Part shown: positions 1-5,398 of the stretch, piece by piece | Numbering within the stretch: the first letter of the stretch is position 1 | How the letters are laid out: each line of letters starts with the position of its first letter | Origin: Cytophagales bacterium | GTDB taxonomy: Bacteria > Bacteroidota > Bacteroidia > Cytophagales > Cyclobacteriaceae | Assembly: GCA_027317105.1 (NCBI GenBank) | Contig: DAHVFH010000095.1 | Location: 1-5,398 of the forward strand | DNA: 5,398 nt | Direction: 5' to 3' | The notes under the pieces: generated by a model | The model's input: only the letters and a program-made list of their open reading frames with translations | Told to the model about the DNA's origin: nothing | Databases searched by the model: none | Position numbers and translations under genes: made by a program

Positions 1-1380
1 GTGCAACTCACCCATTCCGCGGAGAATAACTTGCCCTGTTTCATGATCAGTGTTTACACGTAATGTCGGATCCTCTTCTACCAATTTAGAAATGGCCATA
101 CCCAACTTATCGGAATCCACTTGTTTTTTAGGTTCGATCGCATAACCAATAACCGGCTCCGGAAAGACCATAGACTCCAACACCACTTTGCGTTTTTCAT
201 CGCATAACGTGTCACCTGTCTTAATATCTTTAAACCCAACTACTGCACCAATATCTCCGACCGGAAGCCGTTCGATTTGGTTTTGCTTGTTGGCGTGCAT
301 TTGAAATACCCGTGAAATCCGTTCCTTTGATTGCGTGCGCGTGTTGTAAACGTAAGAGCCCGATTCCAATACACCGGAATAAGCACGAATAAAACACAGG
401 CGTCCCACAAATGGGTCAGTTGCAATTTTGAAAGCCAATGCCACAAACGGTTCCTTCTCGTCAGGTTTGATGGTTACCGGCAAATCGGTATCGGGATCTG
501 TTCCTATGATGATGTCCTTATCCATCGGAGACGGCAACAATTCCATCACATAATCCAGCATCGTTTGAACACCCTTATTCTTAAAGGAAGAGCCACAAAC
601 CATAGGCACGATTTTCATATCGATCGTTGCCTTGCGAAGTGCCGTTAAAATCTCGGTTTCGGTTATGGAGTTAGGATCATCAAAGAATTTTTCGATGAGC
701 GTTTCGTCATACTCCGCAACGGCCTCAAGTAATTTTTCACGATATTCGTGAGCCTCATCGACCATGTCAGCTGGAATAGGGATTTCCTGAAAAGTCATTC
801 CCTTATCATCTTCATTCCAGATGATACCCCGGTTATTCACTAAATCAACAACTCCTTTGAATTGATCTTCTGCTCCTATGGGCAATTGAAGCGCTACCGC
901 TTTACTTCCTAATTTTTCTTTTACTTGTTTGCAAACGCCAAGGAAATCAGCTCCTGAGCGATCCATTTTATTGACGAAACCAATACGCGCTACTTTATAG
1001 TTATCTGCAAGACGCCAGTTGGTTTCGGATTGAGGTTCAACACCATCAACCGCACTAAACAAAAATACAAGGCCGTCCAGCACACGCAATGAACGGTTCA
1101 CCTCAACGGTGAAGTCAACGTGGCCGGGGGTATCAATGATATTTACGTGATAGTCATTCTTTCTGTATTTCCAATAGACGGTAGTGGCGGCCGAGGTGAT
1201 TGTTATACCCCGTTCTTGCTCTTGAGCCATCCAGTCCATGGTCGCTGCACCATCGTGTACTTCACCAATTTTGTGGTTTACCCCTGCGTAATAAAGAATA
1301 CGTTCGGTGGTAGTTGTTTTCCCTGCATCAATGTGAGCAGCGATACCGATGTTTCTCGTGTACTTTAAATCCCTTGCCAT
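1..1380 (-). CDS. fusA: Elongation factor G, N-terminal 460 residues (C-terminus beyond the window)
   Basis: Translational GTPase that drives translocation of tRNA and mRNA on the ribosome and, with RRF, ribosome recycling. The start is the ATG at 1380-1378, giving MARDLKYTRNIGIAAHIDAG. All G-domain motifs are present: P-loop AHIDAGKTT (residues 15-23), switch I RGITI (57-61), DTPGH (83-87), NKMD (137-140) and a G5-like CGSS before FKNKGVQ. The frame stays open to base 1 and ends in the domain III motif RGMGELH, so about 240 residues (most of domain III, IV and V) are missing from view; full-length EF-G is near 700. The intact GTPase motifs and the position after rpsG argue for the canonical EF-G rather than a divergent paralogue. 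It is the third gene of the str operon, separated from rpsG by an unusual inverted-repeat element that ends 5 bp before the start codon. The bases just before ATG are A/T-rich without a Shine-Dalgarno, as is common in Bacteroidota. Confidence 0.98.
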   Translation of the reverse strand, partial: MARDLKYTRNIGIAAHIDAGKTTTTERILYYAGVNHKIGEVHDGAATMDWMAQEQERGITITSAATTVYWKYRKNDYHVNIIDTPGHVDFTVEVNRSLRVLDGLVFLFSAVDGVEPQSETNWRLADNYKVARIGFVNKMDRSGADFLGVCKQVKEKLGSKAVALQLPIGAEDQFKGVVDLVNNRGIIWNEDDKGMTFQEIPIPADMVDEAHEYREKLLEAVAEYDETLIEKFFDDPNSITETEILTALRKATIDMKIVPMVCGSSFKNKGVQTMLDYVMELLPSPMDKDIIIGTDPDTDLPVTIKPDEKEPFVALAFKIATDPFVGRLCFIRAYSGVLESGSYVYNTRTQSKERISRVFQMHANKQNQIERLPVGDIGAVVGFKDIKTGDTLCDEKRKVVLESMVFPEPVIGYAIEPKKQVDSDKLGMAISKLVEEDPTLRVNTDHETGQVILRGMGELH

Positions 1381-1385
1381 TTTTT

Positions 1386-1494
1386 ATAGTCTACAGTATT
1401 GAGTCCTTAGTATTTAGTACTGCCCGAATCATTTTTTTTATTTTGAAATTCTTGGCTTTCGTCTCAATACTCAGGACTACTAACTCAAGACTAG
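1386..1494. repeat. Inverted-repeat element made of degenerate 7-bp units, between rpsG and fusA
   Basis: The gap between rpsG and fusA is almost completely filled by two 35-bp arms (1386-1420 and 1460-1494) around a 39-bp A/T-rich spacer. On the plus strand the left arm is five heptads with AGT in fixed phase, at 1388, 1395, 1402, 1409 and 1416. The right arm has the complement ACT at 1469, 1476, 1483 and 1490, again exactly 7 bp apart, with a decayed unit at 1462. Read outside-in, the two arms match at about 23 of 35 positions; both outermost units contain TAGTCT. The best stem pairs 1402-1414 with 1466-1478 (12 of 13). The element abuts the rpsG stop (1497) and lies 5 bp from the fusA ATG, so it would be transcribed within the operon mRNA as a hairpin just before fusA. 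It has no coding capacity. It could be a REP/MITE-like intergenic repeat or a local regulatory or processing element; the sequence alone cannot decide. Confidence 0.75.
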
Positions 1495-1496
1495 TT

Positions 1497-1967
1497 TTAA
1501 AATCTGAAATGAGAAAATGCCTTGTTTGCCTCGGCCATGCGGTGCGTATCGTCTTTCTTTTTGATGGCAGCACCTTCGCCTTTAGAAGCCGCTAAAATTT
1601 CAGCGGCCAATTTGTCCATCATGGTTTTTTCACCACGGGCACGGGCATAGTCGATCAACCATTTGATACTAAGATTGATTTTGCGCTCTGGCCTGATTTC
1701 TATGGGCACTTGAAAAGTGGCGCCTCCTACCCTGCGGCTCTTCACCTCTACAGCAGGCATCACGTTGTTCATTGCCCTTTTCCAAACTTCCAAGCCTGGC
1801 TCACCACCCACTTTCTTCTCCACTTGAGCAATGGCATCGTAGAAGATCGTATAGGCTGTACTTTTCTTGCCTTCTTCCATCATGTAGTTTACGAACTTGG
1901 TTACCAAGGTATCGTTAAACTTAGGATCGGGTAACAGATATCTTTTTTTAGGTTTTGATTTTCTCAT
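1497..1967 (-). CDS. rpsG: 30S ribosomal protein S7
   Basis: Primary 16S rRNA-binding protein that nucleates assembly of the 30S head and lines the E-site/mRNA exit region. The 156-residue product has the family's usual bacterial length and is intact. Recognisable segments are the basic N-terminus MRKSKPKKRYLLPDPKF (1-17), the conserved helix VTKFVNYMMEEGKK, the rRNA-binding hairpin around SRRVGGATFQVPIE (77-90), and the C-terminal DDTHRMAEANKAFSHFRF typical of S7. It is the second gene of the str operon, starting 12 bp after the rpsL stop. In E. coli, S7 represses its own operon by binding a roughly 100-nt rpsL-rpsG intercistronic structure (known biology). Here that gap is only 12 bp, so that control site cannot exist in the same form. 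The start is well fixed by the conserved N-terminus and the adjoining rpsL stop. Confidence 0.98.
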   Translation of the reverse strand: MRKSKPKKRYLLPDPKFNDTLVTKFVNYMMEEGKKSTAYTIFYDAIAQVEKKVGGEPGLEVWKRAMNNVMPAVEVKSRRVGGATFQVPIEIRPERKINLSIKWLIDYARARGEKTMMDKLAAEILAASKGEGAAIKKKDDTHRMAEANKAFSHFRF

Positions 1968-1979
1968 AATCAGCTCTTT

Positions 1980-2399
1980 TTATTTTTTTCCTTTAGCGGG
2001 TGCGCCCTTCGCAGCGGCTGCAGCACCTGCTTTAGGCCGTTTTGCGCCATATTTAGATCTAGACTGAAGCCTTCCAGTCACTCCGGCCGTATCTAACGCG
2101 CCACGAATAATATGGTAGCGAACACCCGGCAAGTCTTTCACCCGACCACCGCGGATTAGCACGATGGAGTGCTCTTGAAGATTATGACCCTCACCTGGTA
2201 TATAGGCGTTTACCTCTCTGCCGTTTGTCAGGCGGACACGCGCCACTTTTCGCATGGCAGAATTAGGTTTTTTTGGTGTGGTCGTGTACACACGCGTGCA
2301 TACACCTCTACGCTGAGGAGACGAATCAAGGGCCGGGGACTTTGACTTAAAGGTCAATTTTGTCCTTCCTTTCCTTACAAGTTGTTGAATGGTAGGCAT
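1980..2399 (-). CDS. rpsL: 30S ribosomal protein S12
   Basis: Small-subunit protein at the decoding centre that contributes to tRNA selection fidelity and is the classical streptomycin-resistance locus. The 139-residue product aligns without gaps to E. coli S12 as I recall it. TTPKKPNSAMRK places Lys at 43 and 44, and GGRVKDLPG places Lys at 88 and Asp at 89. Lys43 and Lys88, the usual sites of streptomycin-resistance substitutions, are therefore wild type. Asp89 is the residue methylthiolated by RimO in other bacteria. After the usual C-terminus (SKYGAKRPKA) there are about 15 extra residues, AGAAAAAKGAPAKGKK, a low-complexity Ala/Lys/Gly tail absent from E. coli S12. It is the first gene of the str operon, preceded by two candidate promoters. 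The start ATG (2399-2397) follows an A/T-rich leader with no Shine-Dalgarno, and MPTIQQLVRKGR is the conserved N-terminus. Confidence 0.98.
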   Translation of the reverse strand: MPTIQQLVRKGRTKLTFKSKSPALDSSPQRRGVCTRVYTTTPKKPNSAMRKVARVRLTNGREVNAYIPGEGHNLQEHSIVLIRGGRVKDLPGVRYHIIRGALDTAGVTGRLQSRSKYGAKRPKAGAAAAAKGAPAKGKK

Positions 2400-2419
2400 T
2401 TAAATATATTTTTTATACC

Positions 2420-2433
2420 CCTTAAAAATAAGG
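2420..2433 (-). promoter_or_regulatory. Mini-hairpin at the predicted 5' end of the str operon mRNA
   Basis: On the minus strand CCTTA-TTTT-TAAGG forms a 5-bp stem with a 4-nt loop. It begins 4 bases after the TTTGC of the proximal promoter, so it would sit at or within a few bases of the RNA 5' end. A similar but weaker hairpin, CCTT-ATTCC-AAGG (2506-2518), follows the distal promoter at the same distance. A role in 5'-end stability or control is inference. Confidence 0.35.
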
Positions 2434-2441
2434 ACTGCAAA
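2427..2441 (-). repeat. Direct repeat copy 1 (TTTGCAGTCCTTATT), proximal
   Basis: Perfect 15-bp copy of the sequence at 2512-2526, 85 bp apart and in the same orientation. On the minus strand it spans the TTTG half of the -7 element plus the probable initially transcribed bases. Confidence 0.85.
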
Positions 2442-2467
2442 GGTATTCAAATTAAGGAAGGAAGCAA
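2438..2467 (-). promoter_or_regulatory. Proximal promoter of the str operon (Bacteroidota type)
   Basis: On the minus strand TACCTTTG (2445-2438) is a perfect match to the Bacteroidota -7 consensus TAnnTTTG. TTG (2467-2465) lies 19 bp upstream of it, the expected place for the -33 element. This would start transcription roughly 30-40 bases before the rpsL ATG. The match follows the published Bacteroidota primary-sigma consensus; the start site itself is inferred. Confidence 0.7.
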
Positions 2468-2511
2468 TAGCGCTTTGTATGGATTTTTTTAAAGGGTGTT
2501 ATCTGCCTTGG

Positions 2512-2526
2512 AATAAGGACTGCAAA
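2512..2526 (-). repeat. Direct repeat copy 2 (TTTGCAGTCCTTATT), distal
   Basis: Perfect 15-bp copy of 2427-2441. It overlaps the -7 element of the distal promoter in the same register as copy 1. Confidence 0.85.
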
Positions 2527-2553
2527 TTTAAGCATTTTATGTTGGGCAGTTAA
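2523..2553 (-). promoter_or_regulatory. Distal candidate promoter of the str operon
   Basis: On the minus strand TAAATTTG (2530-2523) matches the TAnnTTTG -7 consensus perfectly. The -33 position is poor: TTA (2553-2551) at 20 bp instead of TTG. Its downstream flank is identical to that of the proximal promoter (the 15-bp repeat), which supports it as a real or formerly duplicated promoter. It would add about 85 nt of leader to the operon mRNA. Confidence 0.45.
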
Positions 2554-2634
2554 CGTTTTAGGCTATTCCAATTAGAGCCAAAGATTCCCATTAAAAAATC
2601 CGAACTTGCGTAATCAACCAAAATTAACTGTACC

Positions 2635-3084
2635 ATGAGAAACCTTATAAAAATCCTTTTAGTAAATCTTTTATTGTTAGCGGCTTGTGGAAAATCGGGC
2701 CATGAACACCAAGACCAGGAAGAGGCCTCCACTAATAACCCTAATCAGGCTCTTTATGATCAAGTAATGGAGGTGCATGATGAGGTGATGCCGAAAACCA
2801 GCGATATCTACGAATTGAAAAAAGAGATTCAGGATAAAATCGCCAGTGCACCGAATATAATGGCCGATAAAAAGCAACAACTTAATCAAATCATTGCCGA
2901 GCTTGACTCTGCCGACCACTCTATGATGGACTGGATGCATAAATTCAATCCGCTCCCCGATTCTGCGAACCAAGAGCTGGCCAGGGAATACCTCGAAAAT
3001 GAAATGGAGAAGATCAAAAAAATCAGGGAACAGATAAATGGATCGCTGCAAAAAGCACATGAAGAACTGAAAAAAAATAACTAA
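2635..3084 (+). CDS. Small lipoprotein with charged helical body (resembles proteins labelled 'viral A-type inclusion protein' in Bacteroidota)
   Basis: A 149-residue exported lipoprotein of unknown function. The N-terminus MRNLIKILLVNLLLLAAC is a clear lipoprotein signal: Arg/Lys, a hydrophobic stretch and the lipobox LAAC, with Cys18 as the lipidated residue. An acidic, flexible segment follows (about 19-38, rich in H, Q, E, D, N), then an all-helical, strongly charged body. Notable segments are VMEVHDEVMPKTSDIYELKK (44-63), LDSADHSMMDWMHKF (90-104) and a final helix with alternating Glu/Lys (about 113-147). The motifs HDEVMPK and ADxxMMDWMHxF are ones I recall from short Bacteroidota lipoproteins often mislabelled 'viral A-type inclusion protein'; the name carries no functional meaning. 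It diverges from rpsL across a 235-bp gap and is followed 22 bp later by nnr, so the two may be cotranscribed. I see no convincing Bacteroidota promoter before it. The gene is surely real; its role is unknown. Confidence 0.9.
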   Translation: MRNLIKILLVNLLLLAACGKSGHEHQDQEEASTNNPNQALYDQVMEVHDEVMPKTSDIYELKKEIQDKIASAPNIMADKKQQLNQIIAELDSADHSMMDWMHKFNPLPDSANQELAREYLENEMEKIKKIREQINGSLQKAHEELKKNN

Positions 3085-3106
3085 GTCATCTCATCATTTT
3101 TGCCCG

Positions 3107-4609
3107 ATGCTCAAAATCCTTTCTTCCACACAGGTAAGGAATCTTGATCAATTCACAATTGATCATGAACCGATTGCCCCGATCGATTTAATGGAAAGGG
3201 CCTGCCAGAGTTTCACGGATTGGTTTGCTGCACGGTTCAGTCAAGATAAAAAAATTGGAATTGTTTGTGGGCCTGGCAATAATGGGGGCGATGGCCTTGG
3301 CATCGCACGGATGCTTCTACAACTCGGCTACCCCATAAAGGTTTGGATTGTAAAAGGTGGGCTCAAAGAATCAGATAGTTTCAAAAAAAACCTTGAAAAA
3401 ATACGGGGTAAGGCTGACCTTTTCGAAATCACAAAATCCTCCGACAAGGGATTGTTTTCAGAATGTGACATTTTAATAGATGCCCTCTTTGGCTCCGGGC
3501 TTTCACGGGCAGTAGACGGGACTTTTCTTCAGGCCATTACTTGTGTTAATCAATCCGGTGCAATTCGGATTTCAGTCGACATCCCTTCCGGTCTATTCAT
3601 GGATTCGCACACAGAAGGGGCGACCGTTCAGGCGCAGCATACTGTTTCCTTCCAACTGCCGAAGCTCGCTTTTTTTCTTCCTGAAAATCAGGATAAGGTT
3701 GGTCAGTGGCATTTGGTCGACATTGGTTTGAGCGAAGCGTTCATCGACTCCATTGAAACGCAAAACACATTTGTCACGGCCAGAAGCATTAAAAAAATCG
3801 TTCGCCCACGCAAAACATTTTCTCATAAAGGAGTCTTTGGCCACGCCTTGCTTATTGCAGGATCTTTTGGCCAAATGGGTGCTTGTGTGTTGGCCGCTAA
3901 GGCTGCCCTTCGTTCAGGGGTAGGATTACTCACGGTGCATGTTCCCAACTCGGGTAATTTTATCGTGCAGACTTCGGTGCCAGAGGCGATGACTTCTGTA
4001 GATGTCAATGACAATTATTTTTCGGGTATAAAAGAAGTTTTGAACTACTCAGCAATTGGCATCGGTCCAGGTTTGGGTATTGAATCAAGTACCGTCAACG
4101 CATTCGCGAAAACCTTAGAAGATTTTAAAAAACCGATGATAATTGATGCCGATGGCCTGAATATTCTATCAGCGAATCCGGCATTGTTAAAGCTTATTCC
4201 TGAAAGAAGTATACTTACACCCCACCCTAAAGAATTTGAGCGACTGGCTGGCGGATGGAAGGATGATTTCGAAAGACTTGAACTTCTTAGGGCGTTTGCT
4301 CATCGAACGAAATCAATTATTGTCCTAAAAGGAGCCTTTTCCTCCATTGCCTTTCCCGATGGACAGGTCTATTTCAATTCCACCGGCAACCCCGGCATGG
4401 CCACTGGGGGTAGTGGCGATGTGCTTACAGGAATCCTTACCGGACTATTAGCGCAGGGCTATTCCTCGCAAGAGACCGCTTTACTTGGGGTATATCTTCA
4501 CGGGCTTGCAGGTGACCTTGCATCCGTTGAGTTGGGAGTCAATTCTATGATTGCCAGTGATATAGTCCATAAAATCCCGCACGCCTTCATAAAATTAAAT
4601 CGCGTTTAA
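3107..4609 (+). CDS. nnr: Bifunctional NAD(P)H-hydrate epimerase / ADP-dependent NAD(P)H-hydrate dehydratase
   Basis: Repairs damaged NADH and NADPH: the epimerase interconverts R- and S-NAD(P)HX, and the dehydratase removes water from the S form using ADP (in bacteria) to restore the cofactor. The 500-residue product carries both domains in the usual order. The YjeF-N epimerase (about 1-215) has GPGNNGGDG (55-63), DALFGSGLSR (125-134) and SVDIPSG (156-162). The ribokinase-like dehydratase (about 225-500) has HKGVFGHALLIAGS (240-253), AAxAALRSGVGLLTV (263-277), GIGPGLG (318-324), DADGLNIL (347-354), LTPHPKEFERL (370-380), VLKGA (406-410) and the nucleotide-binding/catalytic TGNPGMATGGSGDVLTG (426-442) with Asp438. 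No key motif is missing and the length is normal for the fusion. The ATG at 3107 fits the conserved start (MLKILSSTQVRNLDQFTI). It follows the lipoprotein gene by 22 bp with no terminator between them. Confidence 0.97.
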   Translation: MLKILSSTQVRNLDQFTIDHEPIAPIDLMERACQSFTDWFAARFSQDKKIGIVCGPGNNGGDGLGIARMLLQLGYPIKVWIVKGGLKESDSFKKNLEKIRGKADLFEITKSSDKGLFSECDILIDALFGSGLSRAVDGTFLQAITCVNQSGAIRISVDIPSGLFMDSHTEGATVQAQHTVSFQLPKLAFFLPENQDKVGQWHLVDIGLSEAFIDSIETQNTFVTARSIKKIVRPRKTFSHKGVFGHALLIAGSFGQMGACVLAAKAALRSGVGLLTVHVPNSGNFIVQTSVPEAMTSVDVNDNYFSGIKEVLNYSAIGIGPGLGIESSTVNAFAKTLEDFKKPMIIDADGLNILSANPALLKLIPERSILTPHPKEFERLAGGWKDDFERLELLRAFAHRTKSIIVLKGAFSSIAFPDGQVYFNSTGNPGMATGGSGDVLTGILTGLLAQGYSSQETALLGVYLHGLAGDLASVELGVNSMIASDIVHKIPHAFIKLNRV

Positions 4610-4652
4610 CGTCAAATTTTATATTAAATTGCATTTAGTTTAAACTTTTGGC

Positions 4653-4688
4653 TTACGTTTTGCATCTAAAGGTGAATAAATAACGTAA
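4653..4688 (+). promoter_or_regulatory. Weak promoter candidate and small inverted repeat before the sorting-domain gene
   Basis: The 104-bp gap after nnr is A/T-rich and has no GC-rich hairpin plus T-tract that would mark an intrinsic terminator. TACGTTTTG (4654-4662) resembles the TAnnTTTG element with one extra T. The nearest upstream TTG (4629-4631) is 22 bp away, longer than the usual 19-20. The same bases form an inverted repeat, TTACGTT (4653-4659) with AACGTAA (4682-4688). Either could serve the downstream gene; neither is convincing alone. Confidence 0.25.
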
Positions 4689-4713
4689 AAGGACATTGTA
4701 TCTAAGTTCCTGA

Positions 4714-5058
4714 ATGAGAATACTTTTACTTTCAATCCTAATCGTGATCGCTGGCCAGGTGTGCTATGGACAAGTTCATGAGGAAAGTTTCCCATCGGGT
4801 GACCCTGTTAAATCTATTCAGATATACCCCAATCCTGCTTTTGAATTCCTTACTGTAAAATTCGAAAGCCCAGTTTCTAAAACATCAAGGTTGACCTTTC
4901 ATTCAATCATTGGCAATGCCTTAGAACTAGAACAGGAAGTTATTGATGACTATGAAATTCGGGTAAAAGTGAAAGATTTACCTATTGGGTACTACCTTAT
5001 CGTAGTAAGTGAACCTAATAATAGTTCGCGCGGAATATATAAGTTTCTTAAAAAGTAA
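4714..5058 (+). CDS. Small secreted protein consisting of a signal peptide and a T9SS type A sorting domain
   Basis: A 114-residue protein exported by Sec and predicted to be recognised by the type IX secretion system at the outer membrane. MRILLLSILIVIAGQVCYG is a signal peptide with likely signal peptidase I cleavage before Gln20. Residues 20-33 are a short linker. Residues 34-114 carry the hallmarks of the type A C-terminal sorting domain (Por secretion tail): SIQIYPNPAFEFLTVKF (34-50), a middle strand pair around RLTFHSIIGNALE, LPIGYYLIVVS (89-99) and a basic end, YKFLKK. Such domains normally sit at the end of large secreted enzymes or adhesins and are removed or anchored to lipopolysaccharide after export. 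Here almost nothing precedes the domain, so there is no evident cargo. There is no in-frame coding sequence upstream: nnr ends 104 bp before, and the signal peptide defines a genuine start. Ile-Tyr-Pro-Asn-Pro is diagnostic of the family; the function is unknown. Confidence 0.88.
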   Translation: MRILLLSILIVIAGQVCYGQVHEESFPSGDPVKSIQIYPNPAFEFLTVKFESPVSKTSRLTFHSIIGNALELEQEVIDDYEIRVKVKDLPIGYYLIVVSEPNNSSRGIYKFLKK

Positions 5059-5087
5059 ATTCTACTTAAACCAATTGATTCGAGACT

Positions 5088-5398
5088 TTAGCTCTTAGCT
5101 ATTTGGTCGACTTCTGCTAACACCAATTCAATTTCTGCCATCGTGTTGTACACCGAAATCCCCATCCGGGTAACTCCCCTTCGCTCTAAAAGACCGAGGG
5201 CCTCAACTGCCCGAATAGCATAAAAGTGGCCGTCCCAAGCAAATATATTTTTTCTGGCGAGTCGCGCACATACCTGAGTTGGGGTTTTTCCTTCAATTGT
5301 GAATGAAAGGGTTGGCGTTCGGCTGGTGTTGGAAAAATCCTGCCCGATCATCGCTACCCCCGGAATTTGTTTCAAGCCATTGTATAACGTGCTGGCCA
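5088..5398 (-). CDS. Class V aminotransferase, cysteine-desulfurase-like, C-terminal part (N-terminus beyond the window)
   Basis: The frame is open from the right edge to the TAA at 5090-5088, giving about 103 residues of a fold-type I PLP enzyme. Segments recognised are ASTLYNGLKQIPGV, RTPTLSFTIEGKTP, ARKNIFAWDGHFYAIRAVEA and GVTRMGISVYNTMAEIELVL. They match the C-terminal small domain of the cysteine-desulfurase-like subfamily that includes Vibrio VC1184 (TIGR01976 in my memory), rather than IscS or SufS proper. The WDGHFYA and RxGxSxYNT segments are the strongest cues. Reading continues in frame beyond Leu at 5375 to the edge, so that TTG codon is internal and not a start. The PLP-binding lysine and any active-site cysteine lie outside the window, so desulfurase activity cannot be judged. 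It converges on the sorting-domain gene with 29 bp between the stops. Confidence 0.85.
   Translation of the reverse strand, partial: ASTLYNGLKQIPGVAMIGQDFSNTSRTPTLSFTIEGKTPTQVCARLARKNIFAWDGHFYAIRAVEALGLLERRGVTRMGISVYNTMAEIELVLAEVDQIAKS

Noticed and set aside
331..648. Open frame of 105 codons on the plus strand
   Set aside because: It lies wholly antisense within the conserved fusA coding sequence and its translation has no recognisable motif.
1120..1595. Two overlapping plus-strand open frames across the fusA start and the rpsG end
   Set aside because: They are antisense to fusA and rpsG and to the intergenic repeat; the composition follows from the opposite-strand genes.
2677..3060. Minus-strand open frame of 127 codons
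   Set aside because: It is antisense to the lipoprotein gene, whose lipobox and helical motifs make it the real frame.
3095..3102. CATTTTTG as a -7 element just before nnr
   Set aside because: It differs from TAnnTTTG at the first base and has no TTG about 19-20 bp upstream; such T-rich strings are common here.
3593..4014. Minus-strand open frames of 93 and 63 codons
   Set aside because: Both lie inside the nnr gene, which has all its conserved motifs in the plus frame.
4714..4764. Cys17 of the sorting-domain protein as a lipidation site
   Set aside because: The preceding residues (GQV) do not form a lipobox, which needs a small residue before Cys; signal peptidase I cleavage before Gln20 fits better.
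5053..5067. AAGTA/TACTT hairpin as a terminator between the converging genes
   Set aside because: The stem is 5 bp and A/T-rich with a 5-nt loop and no clear T-tract; too weak to call.
5373..5375. TTG as the start codon of the right-edge gene
   Set aside because: The frame continues upstream to the window edge with residues that fit the aminotransferase family, so the codon is an internal leucine.

Overview
The window looks like ordinary chromosomal DNA of a Bacteroidota bacterium, most likely from the Cytophagales or a related order. Four things point there: a type IX secretion (T9SS) C-terminal sorting domain, promoters of the Bacteroidota type (TTG, then TAnnTTTG), start codons preceded by A/T-rich sequence instead of a clear Shine-Dalgarno, and a small lipoprotein of a kind I know from Bacteroidota.

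Left part (1-2530, minus strand) is the streptomycin (str) operon in the order rpsL (S12), rpsG (S7), fusA (EF-G). fusA runs off the left edge after residue 460. rpsL and rpsG are 12 bp apart. The 116-bp gap between rpsG and fusA is almost filled by an inverted-repeat element built of degenerate 7-bp units. Upstream of rpsL lie two candidate promoters sharing an identical 15-bp stretch, each followed by a mini-hairpin at the predicted RNA 5' end.

The middle part (2635-4609, plus strand, divergent from the str operon) holds a 149-residue lipoprotein with a helical, charged body. Twenty-two bp later comes a full-length bifunctional NAD(P)HX epimerase/dehydratase, which repairs hydrated NAD(P)H. 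The two probably share a transcript.

The right part (4610-5398) holds a 114-residue secreted protein that is little more than a signal peptide plus a T9SS sorting domain. Converging on it is the C-terminal end of a class V aminotransferase (cysteine-desulfurase-like), whose N-terminus lies beyond the right edge.

I see no mobile element with a transposase, no CRISPR array, no tRNA or rRNA, and no defence-type gene cluster. The most interesting items are the heptad inverted repeat before fusA, the duplicated promoter/5'-leader module before rpsL, and the cargo-less sorting-domain protein.
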